Below, in pieces: positions 28,430 through 38,448 of a DNA stretch of 64,000 nt. Position numbers and translations under genes: made by a program. The notes below the pieces were generated by a model. It was not told the DNA's origin, did no database searches, and saw only the letters and a program-made list of their open reading frames with translations. This DNA is from Tautonia sociabilis. GTDB lineage: Bacteria > Planctomycetota > Planctomycetia > Isosphaerales > Isosphaeraceae. The DNA is taken from the NCBI RefSeq assembly GCF_003977685.1, contig NZ_RYZH01000020.1, positions 1-64,000 of the forward strand. Direction: 5' to 3'. Each line of letters opens with the position of its first letter. Position 1 is the first letter of the stretch.

Positions 28430-31381
28430 TCAGTCGAGGTAATGAAACGCGGGAGCGTTGAGCAGGACGTGGCAGAAGTCGACCAGGGCGAGGCGGTCGG
28501 CCTCGGACTCGGTGCTGGCTTCGGACTCGGGGGGGGCGGAGCAGGGGGGGGCGTCGTCCCGATAGAGAAGGGCCTGCTCCTGGAGGAACTCGGCGGCTCG
28601 GGCCGACTCAGCCGGCCTCGGCGGCCGGCCGAGCACTCGGAGGTAGGCCCGCTCGATCCGGAGGGCCGGCTCGGGCCCGGCGTCGAGCGAAACGGCGTCG
28701 GCGAGGGCGGCGGCCTGGTCCCGGATCCATCCGCCGTTGAGCAGCAGCAGCGCCTGGGGGGCGACGATCGAGGTCCGCCGCTCCAGGCAATTCGGGGCCA
28801 TCCTCGGCGCGTCGAAGAGTTCGAGGAGCGTTGCCGGCTGCGACCGGCGGTGCAGGACGTAAAGGCTGCGCCGGGCGTGCTCGAAGCCGGGAGCTTCTTG
28901 GACGACGCCGTCATCGTCGGCGACCACAGGCGAGGACGGCCCGAACATTCGAGGGTTCAGCGTCCCGGAGGCGGCCAGGGTGGCATCCCGGATCCACTCG
29001 GCCTGGAGCCGTCGCATCGGCATCCGCCAGAGGAGGACGTTGTCGGGATCGACGGCTCGGGCCTCGGTCCGGACGGCGGAGGATTGCCGATAGGCTCGGG
29101 ACGTGACGAGCAGCCGGTGGAGACGCTTGAGCGACCAGCCGTCTCGGACGAACTCGACAGCCAGCCAGTCGAGCAGTTCCGGGTGGCTCGGCGGCGAGCC
29201 GGTGCGGCCGAAGTTGTCGACGGTCGCCACGATGCCCCGGCCGAAGAGCTGCTGCCAGACCCGGTTGACGAAGACCCGGGAGGTCAGCGGGTGCTCCGGC
29301 CGGGTCAGCCATCGGGCGAAGGCCAGCCGACGGCCGGTCGTCTCGGCGCCGGGCCAGGGTTCCTGGACCTCGAAGTCACCGGCCGCGGCCTTCAGGACCG
29401 AGGGAACGTCGGGGGGGGCCTCTCCCCCCCGTCGGTACGCGTCTCCCCGGATTTGGAGATAGAACGGCGGGGCCTCCGCCCCGGCGTCAATCAGGGCCCG
29501 GGCGGTGGGCAGAACGATCTTCTCGGCCTCCAGGGCCTCGATCTCGGCCTGGAGGCGCTCCGAATCCTCCTTGTAGTCCGGGAAGGCCTCGTCGAGATCC
29601 GCCTCCGAAACATTCCCCAGCTCGGCGTACTTCTCGGCAAGCACGGTCTGCGCCGGGTCGCGTTCCTCGGCGTCGAGCAGCAGCGCGGCCTTCACGTCGG
29701 CCCGGATCCCCTCCGGGACGGCGTCGAGGCGGCGATCGAGCAGGAGGGACTTCGCCTCCTCGAATCGGGCCTTCGAGCGGTCCCGGACGGGGGCGATCCG
29801 GGCGTCGACCTCGGCGTTGTGCTCCTCGGCGGCCTGGCGCTCGGCCCGGGAGGCGAGCGGGATGAGCCGTTCCCGGGGCTTGAGCCAGTCTTGCGGGGAG
29901 TAAGCGGGGGAGAAGATCGCGGAGAGCCGGGCGTAATCGGCCTGGGAGATCGGGTCGTATTTGTGGCTGTGGCAGCGGGCGCAGCCGATCGTCAGCCCCA
30001 TGACACTCGAGCCGACGACGGCCACCGTGTCGGCGAGCACCTGCTGGCGGTCGGGGTGAAAGTTGTGCACCGGCCGATCGGTCGGGTCGACCACGGTGCG
30101 GAGGAATCCGGTGGCGACCAGCGCGTCGGCCCCCTCGTCGGACAGCTCGGGGGCGGCGAGCCAGTCGTCCAGCTCGTCGCCGGCGAGCTGCTCCACGAGG
30201 AAACGATCGAAGGGCGTGTCGTCGTTGATCGATCGCACGACGTAGTCACGGTAGCGGTAGTATTCCGATCGGATCGGGTCGTTGCCGTCTCCCCCCTCCG
30301 ACTCGACGAACCCCGCGGCGTCGAGCCAGGGTTGGGCCCAGCGCTCGCCGTAGTGAGGGGAGCTGAGCAGGCGATCGACCACCCGTTCGTAGGCATCGGG
30401 CCGATCGTCGGCCAGGAACGCGTCGATCTCCTCCGGCGAGGGAGGCAGCCCGGTCAGGTCGAAGCTGACGCGCCGGATCAGGGTCCGGCGGTCGGCCTCG
30501 GGGGAGAACGCCAGCCCGCTCTCCTCGAGCCGGGCCAGCAGGAACGCGTCGATCGGGCGGTCTACCTGATCGCGATGGGCCACCGGGGGCACCTCCGGGC
30601 GTTCGGGAGTGCGAAAGGCCCACCAGGAGCGGTCGGACTCGGAGACGTCCGAGCCGTCGTCGGCCAGGACCTCCCGGGAGGGGAATTCCGGCGCCCCGGC
30701 GGCGATCCAGGAACGGAGCAGGTCGATCTCGGCCTCCGTCACCGGCTTGATCGACAGGTCGAAGCGTCCCTGGCGCGGAGGCATCTCATCGGCGACCAGG
30801 CGGCGGATCAGCGGGCTGGCTTCCGGGTCGTCGAGCAGGAGGACCGGCCCCGAATCGCCCCCGGCGAGGGCGGAGGCCGCGGTCCTGAGGTCGAGACCTC
30901 CCTCGGCGCCGTGCCGACCGTGACAGTCGACGCACTTGAAGTCGAAGAAATCGAAGACCTGGAGCGTGAGGCGGTCACGCTCGGTGTCGCCGCCGTCTCC
31001 CGGCATGAGGTCCAGGTCGGCCTCGGTCACGCTCGAGATCCACGCCCGGATCCGCCCGGCTTCCTCCTCCGGGAGCGGCCCCTCCGGATCGGGGGGCATC
31101 AGGCCAGACTCGATCACGTCGACCAGCAGGCTCGCGTCCGGGTCTCCGGCGACGAAGCCCGGCTCGCCCGCCTCACCACCGGCGAGCAGGGACTCGATCG
31201 AGGAAAGGTCGAGTCCGGCCTTCGTGGCCTCGCCGCCGTGACAGCGCACGCAGCGGGCCTGGAGGATCGGCAAAATCTCGGACTCGAACCGGAGGGGCGT
31301 CGCGCCGTCGCCGGAGGGGAGGGCGAGGATGGGCGGCAGCCCGAGGAGCGAGCAGGCGAGCACGGCGAGAGGAGTGGTCAT
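28430..31381 (-). CDS. Planctomycete cytochrome c-type PSCyt1/DUF1549/DUF1553 protein
   Basis: The 983-residue exported protein has a signal peptide (MTTPLAVLACSLLGLPPILA). Two PSCyt1-type haem motifs lie in the N-terminal third, CVRCHGG and CVDCHGR, and a third CxxCH (CARCHSHKYDPISQADY) sits at the DUF1549/DUF1553 junction. DUF1549 starts near RPIDAFLLARLEESGL, and DUF1553 covers the C-terminal third (RVFVNRVWQQLFGRGIV, LLDWLAVEF). All three CxxCH suggest covalent haem c. It lies between two DUF1501 genes on the same strand, with gaps of 47 and 92 bp, the usual partnership. Confidence 0.93.
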   Translation of the reverse strand: MTTPLAVLACSLLGLPPILALPSGDGATPLRFESEILPILQARCVRCHGGEATKAGLDLSSIESLLAGGEAGEPGFVAGDPDASLLVDVIESGLMPPDPEGPLPEEEAGRIRAWISSVTEADLDLMPGDGGDTERDRLTLQVFDFFDFKCVDCHGRHGAEGGLDLRTAASALAGGDSGPVLLLDDPEASPLIRRLVADEMPPRQGRFDLSIKPVTEAEIDLLRSWIAAGAPEFPSREVLADDGSDVSESDRSWWAFRTPERPEVPPVAHRDQVDRPIDAFLLARLEESGLAFSPEADRRTLIRRVSFDLTGLPPSPEEIDAFLADDRPDAYERVVDRLLSSPHYGERWAQPWLDAAGFVESEGGDGNDPIRSEYYRYRDYVVRSINDDTPFDRFLVEQLAGDELDDWLAAPELSDEGADALVATGFLRTVVDPTDRPVHNFHPDRQQVLADTVAVVGSSVMGLTIGCARCHSHKYDPISQADYARLSAIFSPAYSPQDWLKPRERLIPLASRAERQAAEEHNAEVDARIAPVRDRSKARFEEAKSLLLDRRLDAVPEGIRADVKAALLLDAEERDPAQTVLAEKYAELGNVSEADLDEAFPDYKEDSERLQAEIEALEAEKIVLPTARALIDAGAEAPPFYLQIRGDAYRRGGEAPPDVPSVLKAAAGDFEVQEPWPGAETTGRRLAFARWLTRPEHPLTSRVFVNRVWQQLFGRGIVATVDNFGRTGSPPSHPELLDWLAVEFVRDGWSLKRLHRLLVTSRAYRQSSAVRTEARAVDPDNVLLWRMPMRRLQAEWIRDATLAASGTLNPRMFGPSSPVVADDDGVVQEAPGFEHARRSLYVLHRRSQPATLLELFDAPRMAPNCLERRTSIVAPQALLLLNGGWIRDQAAALADAVSLDAGPEPALRIERAYLRVLGRPPRPAESARAAEFLQEQALLYRDDAPPCSAPPESEASTESEADRLALVDFCHVLLNAPAFHYLD

Positions 31382-31473
31382 GGATACCCCGGGGCGATGT
31401 CGGCCGGATCGGGAACGCCGCGTTCGAATGTGTCGGATCGAAGCAATGCGAGGGCTTCGAGAAGGCCGGGGGG

Positions 31474-32877
31474 TCAGATCAGCTCGGCGATCGGGGCCCG
31501 GCCGTCGACGAGGGCGAGGGGGCGGCCGGCTCGGTCGTGGAGGAACGTGTGCTCGGCGTCGATGCCGAGGGTGTGGTAGAGGGTCGCGAAGACCTCCCGG
31601 AAGTGGACCGGCCGCTCGACGGGGCGCTCGCCGAGGCGGTCGGTCCGGCCGATGACCTGGCCGGTCTTCAGTCCGCCGCCGGCCAGCAGGCAGGAGCCGA
31701 CGTGGGGCCAGTGGTCGCGGCCCGCGTCCTTGTTGATCCGGGGGGAGCGGCCGAATTCGCCCCAGACGACGATCGACACGTCGTCGAGCCGGCCCCGGGC
31801 CTCCAGGTCGTCGACCAGGGCGGTCAGGCCGAGGTCAAGCATCGGCAGGGCGGTGCGGGCCTTCCGGAAGTTGTCGAAGTGCCAGTCCCAGTTGAAGCCT
31901 CCCCGGCTCTCGCGTTCCAGCGGCCAGGCGCTGAAGGCCAGCGTCACGCAGCGAACCCCCGCCTCCATCAGGCGGCGGGCCATGAGAAAGCCCTCCAGCA
32001 GCTTCGGCCCGCCCAGCTCGGGCTCAACCCCGATGCGGACCCCGTAGCGATCTCGGACCTTCGGGTCTTCCCGGGAAAGGTCAAGCGCCTCGGCGACCTT
32101 GCTGGAGGTGAGCAGATCAAAGGCCTGGGTCGTGTAGGAGTCGAACGAGGACACCGCCCGGGCACGGTCGACGCCCGTCCGGAAGCGATCCAGGCTCGCG
32201 AGCAGGGCGCGACGGTCGGCCAGACGGGTCAGATCGACGCCCGGCAGGGAGGCCTCGTCTGCCTCTCGTTTGAGCGGCTCGAACCCGGCATGGGCGGCGC
32301 CGAGGTAGCCGGGCTGGTTCAGGGAGGCCCGGGTGGTCGACTCCGCCGCCGGTGGGGCGAGGCTGATGAAGGGGGGAACGGCCGGGTCGGTCGGGCCTCG
32401 CAGGGCCGAGAGCACGGAGCCGAGGGACGGCCAGCCGCCGTCGGGGAAGCCGGGGATGACCCTCGAATCGCCCTGCTGCGGGTGGCTCTCCCAACCGGTC
32501 AGGCACTGGTGCAGGTTGTGGTCGTCCCGGCCGCCGACGAGGGTGCGGACGACGGCGTATTTCTCCATCGACGCCGCCAGCCGGGGCATCAGTTCGCCAA
32601 TCGCGATGCCCGAGACGCTCGTCGCAATGGGGGAGAACTCGCCGCGGATCTCGGCCGGAGCCTCGGGCTTCAGGTCGAACATGTCCAGGTGCGGCGGCCC
32701 GCCCGGCAGCAGCACCATGATGACCGCCTTCTCGGACGAGCCGACGCCCGAACGATCCTGCGCCTCAAGGATCCGGGGCAACGACATCCCGCCGAGGGCC
32801 AGCCCCCCGATGCGGAGGAACCCCCGCCGCGACATGCCGTCGCAGGATCGTCCCGCCGGACCGCTGATCGACAGCAC
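31474..32877 (-). CDS. DUF1501 protein with Tat leader
   Basis: I choose GTG 32877, which sits behind GGGAGG and gives the canonical planctomycete opening (LSISGPAGRSCDGMSRRGF); ATG 32835 would lose part of it. The 467-residue protein has the Tat motif SRRGFLRIGG and the DUF1501 signatures VLLPGGPPHLDMFDLKP, WGEFGRSP and GRDHWPHVGSCLLAGGG. It is first in the three-gene minus operon with the PSCyt1 protein. An HYDRO-type beta sheet with a phosphatase-like core is expected from the family, but no nucleophile is proven here. Confidence 0.88.
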   Translation of the reverse strand: MLSISGPAGRSCDGMSRRGFLRIGGLALGGMSLPRILEAQDRSGVGSSEKAVIMVLLPGGPPHLDMFDLKPEAPAEIRGEFSPIATSVSGIAIGELMPRLAASMEKYAVVRTLVGGRDDHNLHQCLTGWESHPQQGDSRVIPGFPDGGWPSLGSVLSALRGPTDPAVPPFISLAPPAAESTTRASLNQPGYLGAAHAGFEPLKREADEASLPGVDLTRLADRRALLASLDRFRTGVDRARAVSSFDSYTTQAFDLLTSSKVAEALDLSREDPKVRDRYGVRIGVEPELGGPKLLEGFLMARRLMEAGVRCVTLAFSAWPLERESRGGFNWDWHFDNFRKARTALPMLDLGLTALVDDLEARGRLDDVSIVVWGEFGRSPRINKDAGRDHWPHVGSCLLAGGGLKTGQVIGRTDRLGERPVERPVHFREVFATLYHTLGIDAEHTFLHDRAGRPLALVDGRAPIAELI

Positions 32878-33580
32878 CGCGCCCTCCCGCCTTCCGACTG
32901 GTCTTGGTCGATCCTGGCCGCTGGAGAGTTTAACAACAATTGTGTCGAAGTCACGCTTCCCTCTGGCTCCGTCTCGTGACGGTCCGGGAACTTCGCCCCG
33001 TCGTGCCGGATCGGCCGTCCGAGTCCAGGGCGATCCCCGAAGGACCGGGCGGGGGGGCGGCGGCCAGACACCTGGTCTTCGCCCTCGGACCCGAGCGGCG
33101 ACCGGCCCGAGAATCCCGGCAACGGGAATTGCATCGGCGGGATTCGAGCCTTCGATTCGGGATGGTTCTCTCGGGGTTGCTCGTCGGAGCTTCCCCTTGC
33201 CGGGAGCAGCTTCGCGGACGGCGGGCCCGGTTTGATTCCTGGGGAGCACATTTCGAGGTCGGTTGCGAAGAAAACGAGAAAAATTCCCCGGCAAAGCCAA
33301 TGCTGCTTGACCGGCGATTCGGTCTTCACTTAAGTTACATAAGGGGTTTCTCGGGTCGATGAGGACCTGACGTTCTTGTTTCGGTCTATCCCTGCAAGGA
33401 ACTCCCCAATCTCGGACTTTCAATTCCTGAAAGCCGGGTTTACCCGGTACGTTCGAGCCGGGTTGGATTTCGCCGTTCCCATTCGCTCAATTCCGTTCGA
33501 GTCTCTCGAGGTTACGGTGCCACCGGAGACGGGTTGGCCGCCGTATCCGCAGCGCATTCTGCGCAGGAGTTATCGTTCGA
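32878..33580. other. Divergent 700-bp intergenic region
   Basis: No gene is supported. The region is less GC-rich than the rest, with AT patches at 32930-32945 and 33265-33350. Both flanking genes are transcribed outward, so both promoters lie here. A small perfect hairpin (GCGCA-TTC-TGCGC, about 33551-33563) sits shortly before the DUF1559 ribosome site. Confidence 0.5.
33307..33335 (+). promoter_or_regulatory. Possible sigma-70-like promoter for the DUF1559 gene
   Basis: TTGACC (33307-33312), a 17-bp spacer and TTAAGT (33330-33335) lie in the AT-rich part of the divergent region, about 245 bp before the start codon. The -10 match is poor and the leader would be long, so this is tentative. 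Confidence 0.3.
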
Positions 33581-34693
33581 ATGAAAGCCAGACATTTCTC
33601 TCAACGCGGGTTCACGCTGATCGAGCTTCTGGTGGTCATTGCGATCATCGGCGTCCTCATCGCCCTGCTGCTGCCGGCGGTCCAGAGTGCCCGGGAGGCG
33701 GCGCGGCGGGCCCAGTGCACGAATAACCTGAAGCAGATCGGCATCGCGTTGCACAATTATCACGACCAGACCGGCTCGTTCCCTCCCGGGGCGATCGCCG
33801 ACGAATCGAAGGGGAGCATCTGGGCCGGCAGCTCCACGATGAGCACGCTGTGCTGGCGGGCGTTGATCCTTCCCCAGATGGAGGGCGGCAACGTCTACAA
33901 CGCGCTCAACTTCGACGTTCACGGAAGCAACAACGGCGTTGGCGCCGGCGCGTGGTACACCGCCTGGGTGACGGTCAATAGCACCTGGCTGTGCCCCTCC
34001 GACGGCGAGAACAACGGCGGCCTGCGTGACGCCAATGTCCCATCCGGCCAGTATCCCAACGGCAATGGACCGATCAATCCGGCCACCGGCTCTCCGGCCA
34101 CGGTCGTCCCGGTGAGCAATTACGCCGGCAGCTTCGGCGACAACTACTGCATCGGCGCCCTGACCGGCACCGGCGGGCCCTGGGAAACGCCGGTCGGCAC
34201 TACCCTGGCCCCCGGCGTCCCCCGCATCGGCCACGCCGGGTTCTGGGGCACGTACTTCAACGAAACGATCACCGGCTCCGGCGGTCAGCTCCGCGGCTTC
34301 TTCGCCTACCGGATCCGAGGCATCGGCAAGGTCGACATGGCCAGCGTCCGGGACGGCACAAGCAACACGATCATCGTCGGTGAGGTGCTGCCCTACCAGA
34401 CGGCCGACAGCAACTTCTACATGAACAACGGCAGCACCTTCGGCACCACCGTGCCGATCAACTGGAAGACCGAACGGGTCACCTGCACCGACGGCCGGAC
34501 CTTCGGCAGCGCCGACTGGCAGTGCCGGTTCAGCTACGCGAGCAAGGGGGCCAAGAGCCAGCACCCCGGCGGCGCCAACTTCCTGTTCGCCGACGGCTCG
34601 GTGAAGTTCCTCAAGGAGAGCATCAACCTCGTCACCTATTGCGCGCTGGGCAGCCGCAAGGGGGGAGAGGTGGTCTCCGCCGATCAGTATTGA
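33581..34693 (+). CDS. DUF1559 protein with prepilin-type leader
   Basis: The 370-residue protein has a type IV pilin-like N-terminus, RGFTLIELLVVIAIIGVLIALLLPAVQ, with Gly-Phe at the expected prepilin peptidase site and Glu at +5. The planctomycete DUF1559 core follows (REAARRAQCTNNLKQIGIALHNY). The C-terminus has the conserved H-x-G-G-A-N-F-x-F-A-D-G-S pattern. It is probably processed and assembled or retained in the inner membrane as a pseudopilin-like surface protein. ATG 33581 follows CAGGAG. The lipoprotein gene 196 bp downstream on the same strand is its common neighbour. Confidence 0.93.
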   Translation: MKARHFSQRGFTLIELLVVIAIIGVLIALLLPAVQSAREAARRAQCTNNLKQIGIALHNYHDQTGSFPPGAIADESKGSIWAGSSTMSTLCWRALILPQMEGGNVYNALNFDVHGSNNGVGAGAWYTAWVTVNSTWLCPSDGENNGGLRDANVPSGQYPNGNGPINPATGSPATVVPVSNYAGSFGDNYCIGALTGTGGPWETPVGTTLAPGVPRIGHAGFWGTYFNETITGSGGQLRGFFAYRIRGIGKVDMASVRDGTSNTIIVGEVLPYQTADSNFYMNNGSTFGTTVPINWKTERVTCTDGRTFGSADWQCRFSYASKGAKSQHPGGANFLFADGSVKFLKESINLVTYCALGSRKGGEVVSADQY

Positions 34694-34889
34694 TCGGCAC
34701 GCCGTCCTTCCCGGCCCGGGGCCGCCGCGGCTCGCCACGAGTCGCCCCGGGCCGGCCGCATCCCTCGACCCTCGGCAGGCGAGGCCGTCTCGGGGGTCGC
34801 GTTCGTGGACCATCCGGGGGGCCGGCCCAGGGCAGCACGCGCTCCCCCGGGCCGGCCCTCTGCCCTTCTGCATCCGGAGCGAGATTACC

Positions 34890-35378
34890 GTGCAAGTTCC
34901 GACCGCATTGCGACGGCTGATCCCCCTGAGTTCCTCCTTCGCCGCGATTCTCTTGCTCGCCGCCGGCTGCGGCGACGGCACAGGCCTGCCCAAGCGCTAC
35001 CCGGTCTCCGGGACCGTCACCTACAAGGGCGAACCGGTGAAGACCGGGACGATCCAGTTCACCCCCGAGGATCTGAACAACGGCCGCGCGGCGTCGGGCG
35101 TGATCACCGACGGCTCCTACTACCTGACAACCGCCGTCGACGGCGACGGCGCGCTGCCAGGGAACTACAAGGTCGCCATCATCGCCCAAGACGTCGATCT
35201 CGAAAAAGCGCTGGCTGGTGTCGAAGGCGGTTCTCCCAAGCAGGACGACATCGCCAAGGCATATGCCGAGGCGAAGGATCTCGTACCGTCGAAGTACAGC
35301 CTCCCCGACACCTCAGGCTTGACCTACACGGTCAAGGAAGGTTCGAACCGCAACGTCGATTTCGACCTGACCGACTGA
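34890..35378 (+). CDS. Small lipoprotein, transthyretin/carboxypeptidase-regulatory-like
   Basis: The 162-residue protein starts at GTG 34890 after CCGGAGCGAG. Its signal peptide ends in the lipobox LAAGC (Cys27). The mature part reads YPVSGTVTYKGEPVKTGTIQFTPED and later LPGNYKVAIIAQDV, the beta-sandwich pattern seen in small planctomycete lipoproteins that follow DUF1559 genes. It should sit in a membrane leaflet facing the periplasm. Its function is unknown; the genomic pairing suggests it works with the upstream DUF1559 protein. Confidence 0.88.
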   Translation: MQVPTALRRLIPLSSSFAAILLLAAGCGDGTGLPKRYPVSGTVTYKGEPVKTGTIQFTPEDLNNGRAASGVITDGSYYLTTAVDGDGALPGNYKVAIIAQDVDLEKALAGVEGGSPKQDDIAKAYAEAKDLVPSKYSLPDTSGLTYTVKEGSNRNVDFDLTD

Positions 35379-35380
35379 CC

Positions 35381-35432
35381 GATCAGCCCGCCCAGGCCCT
35401 CCCATCCGGGCGATCCTCCGGCGGGCCTGATC
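35381..35432. terminator. Candidate bidirectional terminator hairpin
   Basis: GATCAGCCCGCC (35381-35392) pairs with GGCGGGCCTGATC (35420-35432), 12 bp with one bulged base. It starts two bases after the lipoprotein stop and lies between two convergent genes. There is no T-run, so intrinsic termination is uncertain. Confidence 0.5.
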
Positions 35433-35454
35433 GCCGCCCCAGGTGGGCGCCGCT

Positions 35455-36780
35455 TCATCGAGAGGCCGGGGCTGACTCGTCGTCGGGCGGGTCGGCCTGC
35501 CATCGGTAATAGCTGGCCAGGTCGGCCTGACCAGCCGCCTCGTAGTGTTCGGCCAGCAGCAGGCAGGTCGGGCGGTGGCCAGGGAGGGCCTGCAGCGCCT
35601 TCTCGGCCCAGCGAAGCCCTTCCTCGACGTGTCCGTGCTCGATGAGCCACCGGGCGGCCTCGTACTGGAGGTCGACCTTGTTCGGGTCGCGGACCAGTTC
35701 GTCCCGGATTCGGGCGATCTCGTCGGCCTCGGCCCGGAGTTCCTCCGACCGCTTCCGCATCCGTTCGGCCTCCTCCCGACGTCCCAGCCGGGCCAGCAGC
35801 AGGGAACGCTGATAGGCGATCTCCGCGTCGCCCGGCTCGACCTCGGCGGCCTGCTCGAACCGGGACAGGGCCTCCTCGATCCGGCCGGTCTGCTGCAGCA
35901 GTCGGGCGATGCCCTTGAGGGCATCCAAATCGTTGGGAGCCCGTTCCAGCGCCCCGGTGAGCAGGCGTTCCGCCTCGTCGACCCGCCCTCGAGCCAGCTC
36001 GTTGAGCCCGGCGGAGGCGAGAGCATCGGCATCGTCGGGATTCCGGTCGAGATACTTCCGGTACTCCCTGGCCGCCTCGTCGTGCCGGCCAGCGAGGCGG
36101 AGGGCGTCGGCCAGCCGGGACCGGGCCTCATCCCGCTCGGGGTCGCGTCGTAGGGCCTCCCGGTAGTGCCCGGCAATCGTCTCGGGGGGGTCGCCGACCC
36201 GCTCGGCGACCTCGGCTTCGAGCATCCAGGGGCGGGGGTCGTTGGGGGCATCGCGCCGCCATCGGGCGAGGGCATCCCGGGCGGTTCCGAGGCGGAAGGT
36301 CGCCAGACCGGCCTCGGCCAACGCCTGGGCGGCCATCGGCTCGGGGCGGTCGCTCTCGGCGAGATGGGCGCGGAGCAGGGGCTCGGCCTCGGCCGGCTTC
36401 CCCGCTCGCACCAGCGCGATCCCCTCGACGTCCCGCAGCTCGGAGCGGTCCAGCCCCCGCTGCTGGGCGCGTCGGGCGAAGTCGGCGGCCTCGAGGGGAC
36501 GGTCGGCGGCGAGGGCCACCCGGGAGGCCCAGGCCAACGCCTCCGGATCGTCCGGGGCCTGGCCGAGCCAATCCTGGACGAGTCGATCCGCCTCGTCGAT
36601 CCTCCCCGCAGCGATCGCCCCGACCACCTCCTCGACCCTCCGGTCGGCCTCCAAACGGCCCGACCGGGAGACGAGCCAGGCGGCGGCCGAGAGAAGAACG
36701 GCGGATACCGCGATCATCGCGGACCATCGCCGAGGGCGACCGCGGCCGGTCGTCTCGGTCGACTGCGCGTCATGGCTCAT
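35455..36780 (-). CDS. Membrane-anchored TPR protein
   Basis: I start this 441-residue protein at ATG 36780, just upstream of the only membrane segment (MIAVSAVLLSAAAWLVS, about 22-38). The rest is almost entirely tetratricopeptide repeats, about ten, with recurrent A-x-x-x-x-G-x-x-x-E-A patterns (GRHDEAAREYRKYLDRNP and GRIEEALSRFEQAAEVEP). It is therefore a protein-binding scaffold, probably with the TPR part in the periplasm. It lies 222 bp downstream of the retron reverse transcriptase on the same strand. That gap, and its separate-looking leader, suggest it is an independent gene. Confidence 0.85.
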   Translation of the reverse strand: MSHDAQSTETTGRGRPRRWSAMIAVSAVLLSAAAWLVSRSGRLEADRRVEEVVGAIAAGRIDEADRLVQDWLGQAPDDPEALAWASRVALAADRPLEAADFARRAQQRGLDRSELRDVEGIALVRAGKPAEAEPLLRAHLAESDRPEPMAAQALAEAGLATFRLGTARDALARWRRDAPNDPRPWMLEAEVAERVGDPPETIAGHYREALRRDPERDEARSRLADALRLAGRHDEAAREYRKYLDRNPDDADALASAGLNELARGRVDEAERLLTGALERAPNDLDALKGIARLLQQTGRIEEALSRFEQAAEVEPGDAEIAYQRSLLLARLGRREEAERMRKRSEELRAEADEIARIRDELVRDPNKVDLQYEAARWLIEHGHVEEGLRWAEKALQALPGHRPTCLLLAEHYEAAGQADLASYYRWQADPPDDESAPASR

Positions 36781-37002
36781 CGGCAGGGCTCCCGAACGAG
36801 TCGCTCCTCGACAACTAGAACTAGGCGGCCCGATCCGAGACAGGTCCTCAGGCAGCGAGTTCCCTCGAGACCGAGCAAGGAACACCGAGGTTCCTCTCCT
36901 GATTGTATTCGAGGCGGGGGAATCGGCCTACGAGAGCGGGAGAGGACCCGTCGTCCCGGCGCGACCGGAGTCGCGACGAGCCGGAGGACTCCTCGAGCCC
37001 GA

Positions 37003-38397
37003 TCAGGAGCCCGAGGGACCTCGGAGCGCCCGGTCAAGCGCCTCCCGGAGGGCAGGGGTCCGGGAGGGGTCGACCATGCACGCGAATTCGACCCGGCCGC
37101 GGAGGTGGGAGGCGAAGTCGGGGTGCCCGTCCCGGTTCTGGCTGTCGAGCCCGAACCGGGACGCGCTGTGCAGGATCGCGCGGAGGGTTCGCAGCTCCTC
37201 CCGGGAGACGGCGGGGCGATCGTTGACGGTCAGGCCGGTGACTTCCTGCCGGCCGCCTCGGCGCATAACTCGGGTCTTGGTTGGGTGCTCGATCAGCCCC
37301 TCGTCGACAAGGATGATACGGACGCTGCGGAGCAGCCTCCCCGAGGCGGCCGTCCGGTTTCCCGAAAACGTGAGGTCGTCTGCATACCTCGTGTAGGTGA
37401 ATCCGTGCCGACGGGCCAAACCGTCGAGCCGGCGGTCGAGGCTCCGGCAGATCGCATTGGTGAGAGCCGGGCTGGTACAGGCCCCCTGGGGCAGGACCCG
37501 GTCGCCGAGGGCGACGTGGTAGGTCTTGCCGTCGAGCGTGGCCGCCACCCGGGGGGGCTCGGTGCAGAGCAGGGCGAGGACCGTGGCGATGTGCTCCCCG
37601 TAGCCGAGTGATCCGAAGAGTCCCTTCACGCGCCGGAAGGTGATGGTCGGGAAGAACTCCTTCACATCGAGATTGATGACCACGGCCTTCCCGGAGTGCG
37701 GCTCGGCGTTCGAGACGATCGACCGTCCCGAGACGAAGCCGTGCGCCTGAGGCTCGGGCTCCAGCCTCCTCAGAATCTCGTCGAGAATCCAGCGTTGAGC
37801 CCAGGCCAGCGCCGGCTTCGGGGCCGAGATGCACCGGACGCCTCCGGACTTCTTGGCGATCTCGTAGCGGCGGTAATGGACGACCGTCGCGCCGCGGCGA
37901 TGGTAGGTGAGCCAGCGCAGGGCCTTCAGCTCGATGCCAATCCGGTCGGCCAAATCCTCGGCCTGGTGCAGGATGGGGAGCCCGCGGCGGCGGAGGGCCT
38001 CCGAATCGCTCTGGCGGCCCTGGAGGCCGGCGCTGACGCCGATGCCGGCGTGGACGACCGTGGCGGATCGCGTCTGGTCCCATCCGGCCCGGCGATTCCG
38101 CTGCTCCTCGGCCCGGCGGCGCTTCGCCTCCAGCCGGCGGGCCTTGCTCGCCTCCCATCGGCGACGGCGCTCCTCGGCCAGCGCGGCTTCGGGATCCGAC
38201 ACCTTCGCGAACTTCTGGCGAAGGTCCGCCAGTTCCGCCTCGATCCGGGCGCGCTCGGCGGCCTCCTCGGGAGGGTCGGGGGGGAGCCCCTCCCCCTTCG
38301 GCCAGAACCCGAGGGTCTGCATCCGTCGGAGCACGACGGAGTCGCTGGCGAGGTGCCTCACCCGTCGGTAGAGCCGGGCCTTCTCGTCCTGGTTCAT
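37003..38397 (-). CDS. Retron-type reverse transcriptase
   Basis: The 464-residue enzyme should copy the msd part of the ncRNA just upstream into branched multicopy single-stranded DNA. Residues 1-140 form a charged, probably helical extension (EERRRRWEASKARRLEAKRR). The reverse-transcriptase domain follows, with NLDVKEFFPTI (motif A), QGACTSPALTNAIC (motif B) and the catalytic YADD at 338-341. Two retron-specific marks are present: NAxxH (Asn230 to His234) and VTG (Val386-Gly388). The start ATG 38397 is 52 bases past the end of the ncRNA. Partner genes upstream make it type XIII-like. I see no fused effector domain. Confidence 0.93.
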   Translation of the reverse strand: MNQDEKARLYRRVRHLASDSVVLRRMQTLGFWPKGEGLPPDPPEEAAERARIEAELADLRQKFAKVSDPEAALAEERRRRWEASKARRLEAKRRRAEEQRNRRAGWDQTRSATVVHAGIGVSAGLQGRQSDSEALRRRGLPILHQAEDLADRIGIELKALRWLTYHRRGATVVHYRRYEIAKKSGGVRCISAPKPALAWAQRWILDEILRRLEPEPQAHGFVSGRSIVSNAEPHSGKAVVINLDVKEFFPTITFRRVKGLFGSLGYGEHIATVLALLCTEPPRVAATLDGKTYHVALGDRVLPQGACTSPALTNAICRSLDRRLDGLARRHGFTYTRYADDLTFSGNRTAASGRLLRSVRIILVDEGLIEHPTKTRVMRRGGRQEVTGLTVNDRPAVSREELRTLRAILHSASRFGLDSQNRDGHPDFASHLRGRVEFACMVDPSRTPALREALDRALRGPSGS

Positions 38398-38448
38398 GGG
38401 AAGGGGGCTCCCGCGGGGCAGGGGGAAGAGGCTCGGATCGGCCAGCGA

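Noticed and set aside
35455..36780. TPR protein as retron effector
   Set aside because: A 222-bp gap and its own leader separate it from the RT. Its membrane anchor and repeats give no toxic or nucleic-acid function, and the standard partners are upstream.
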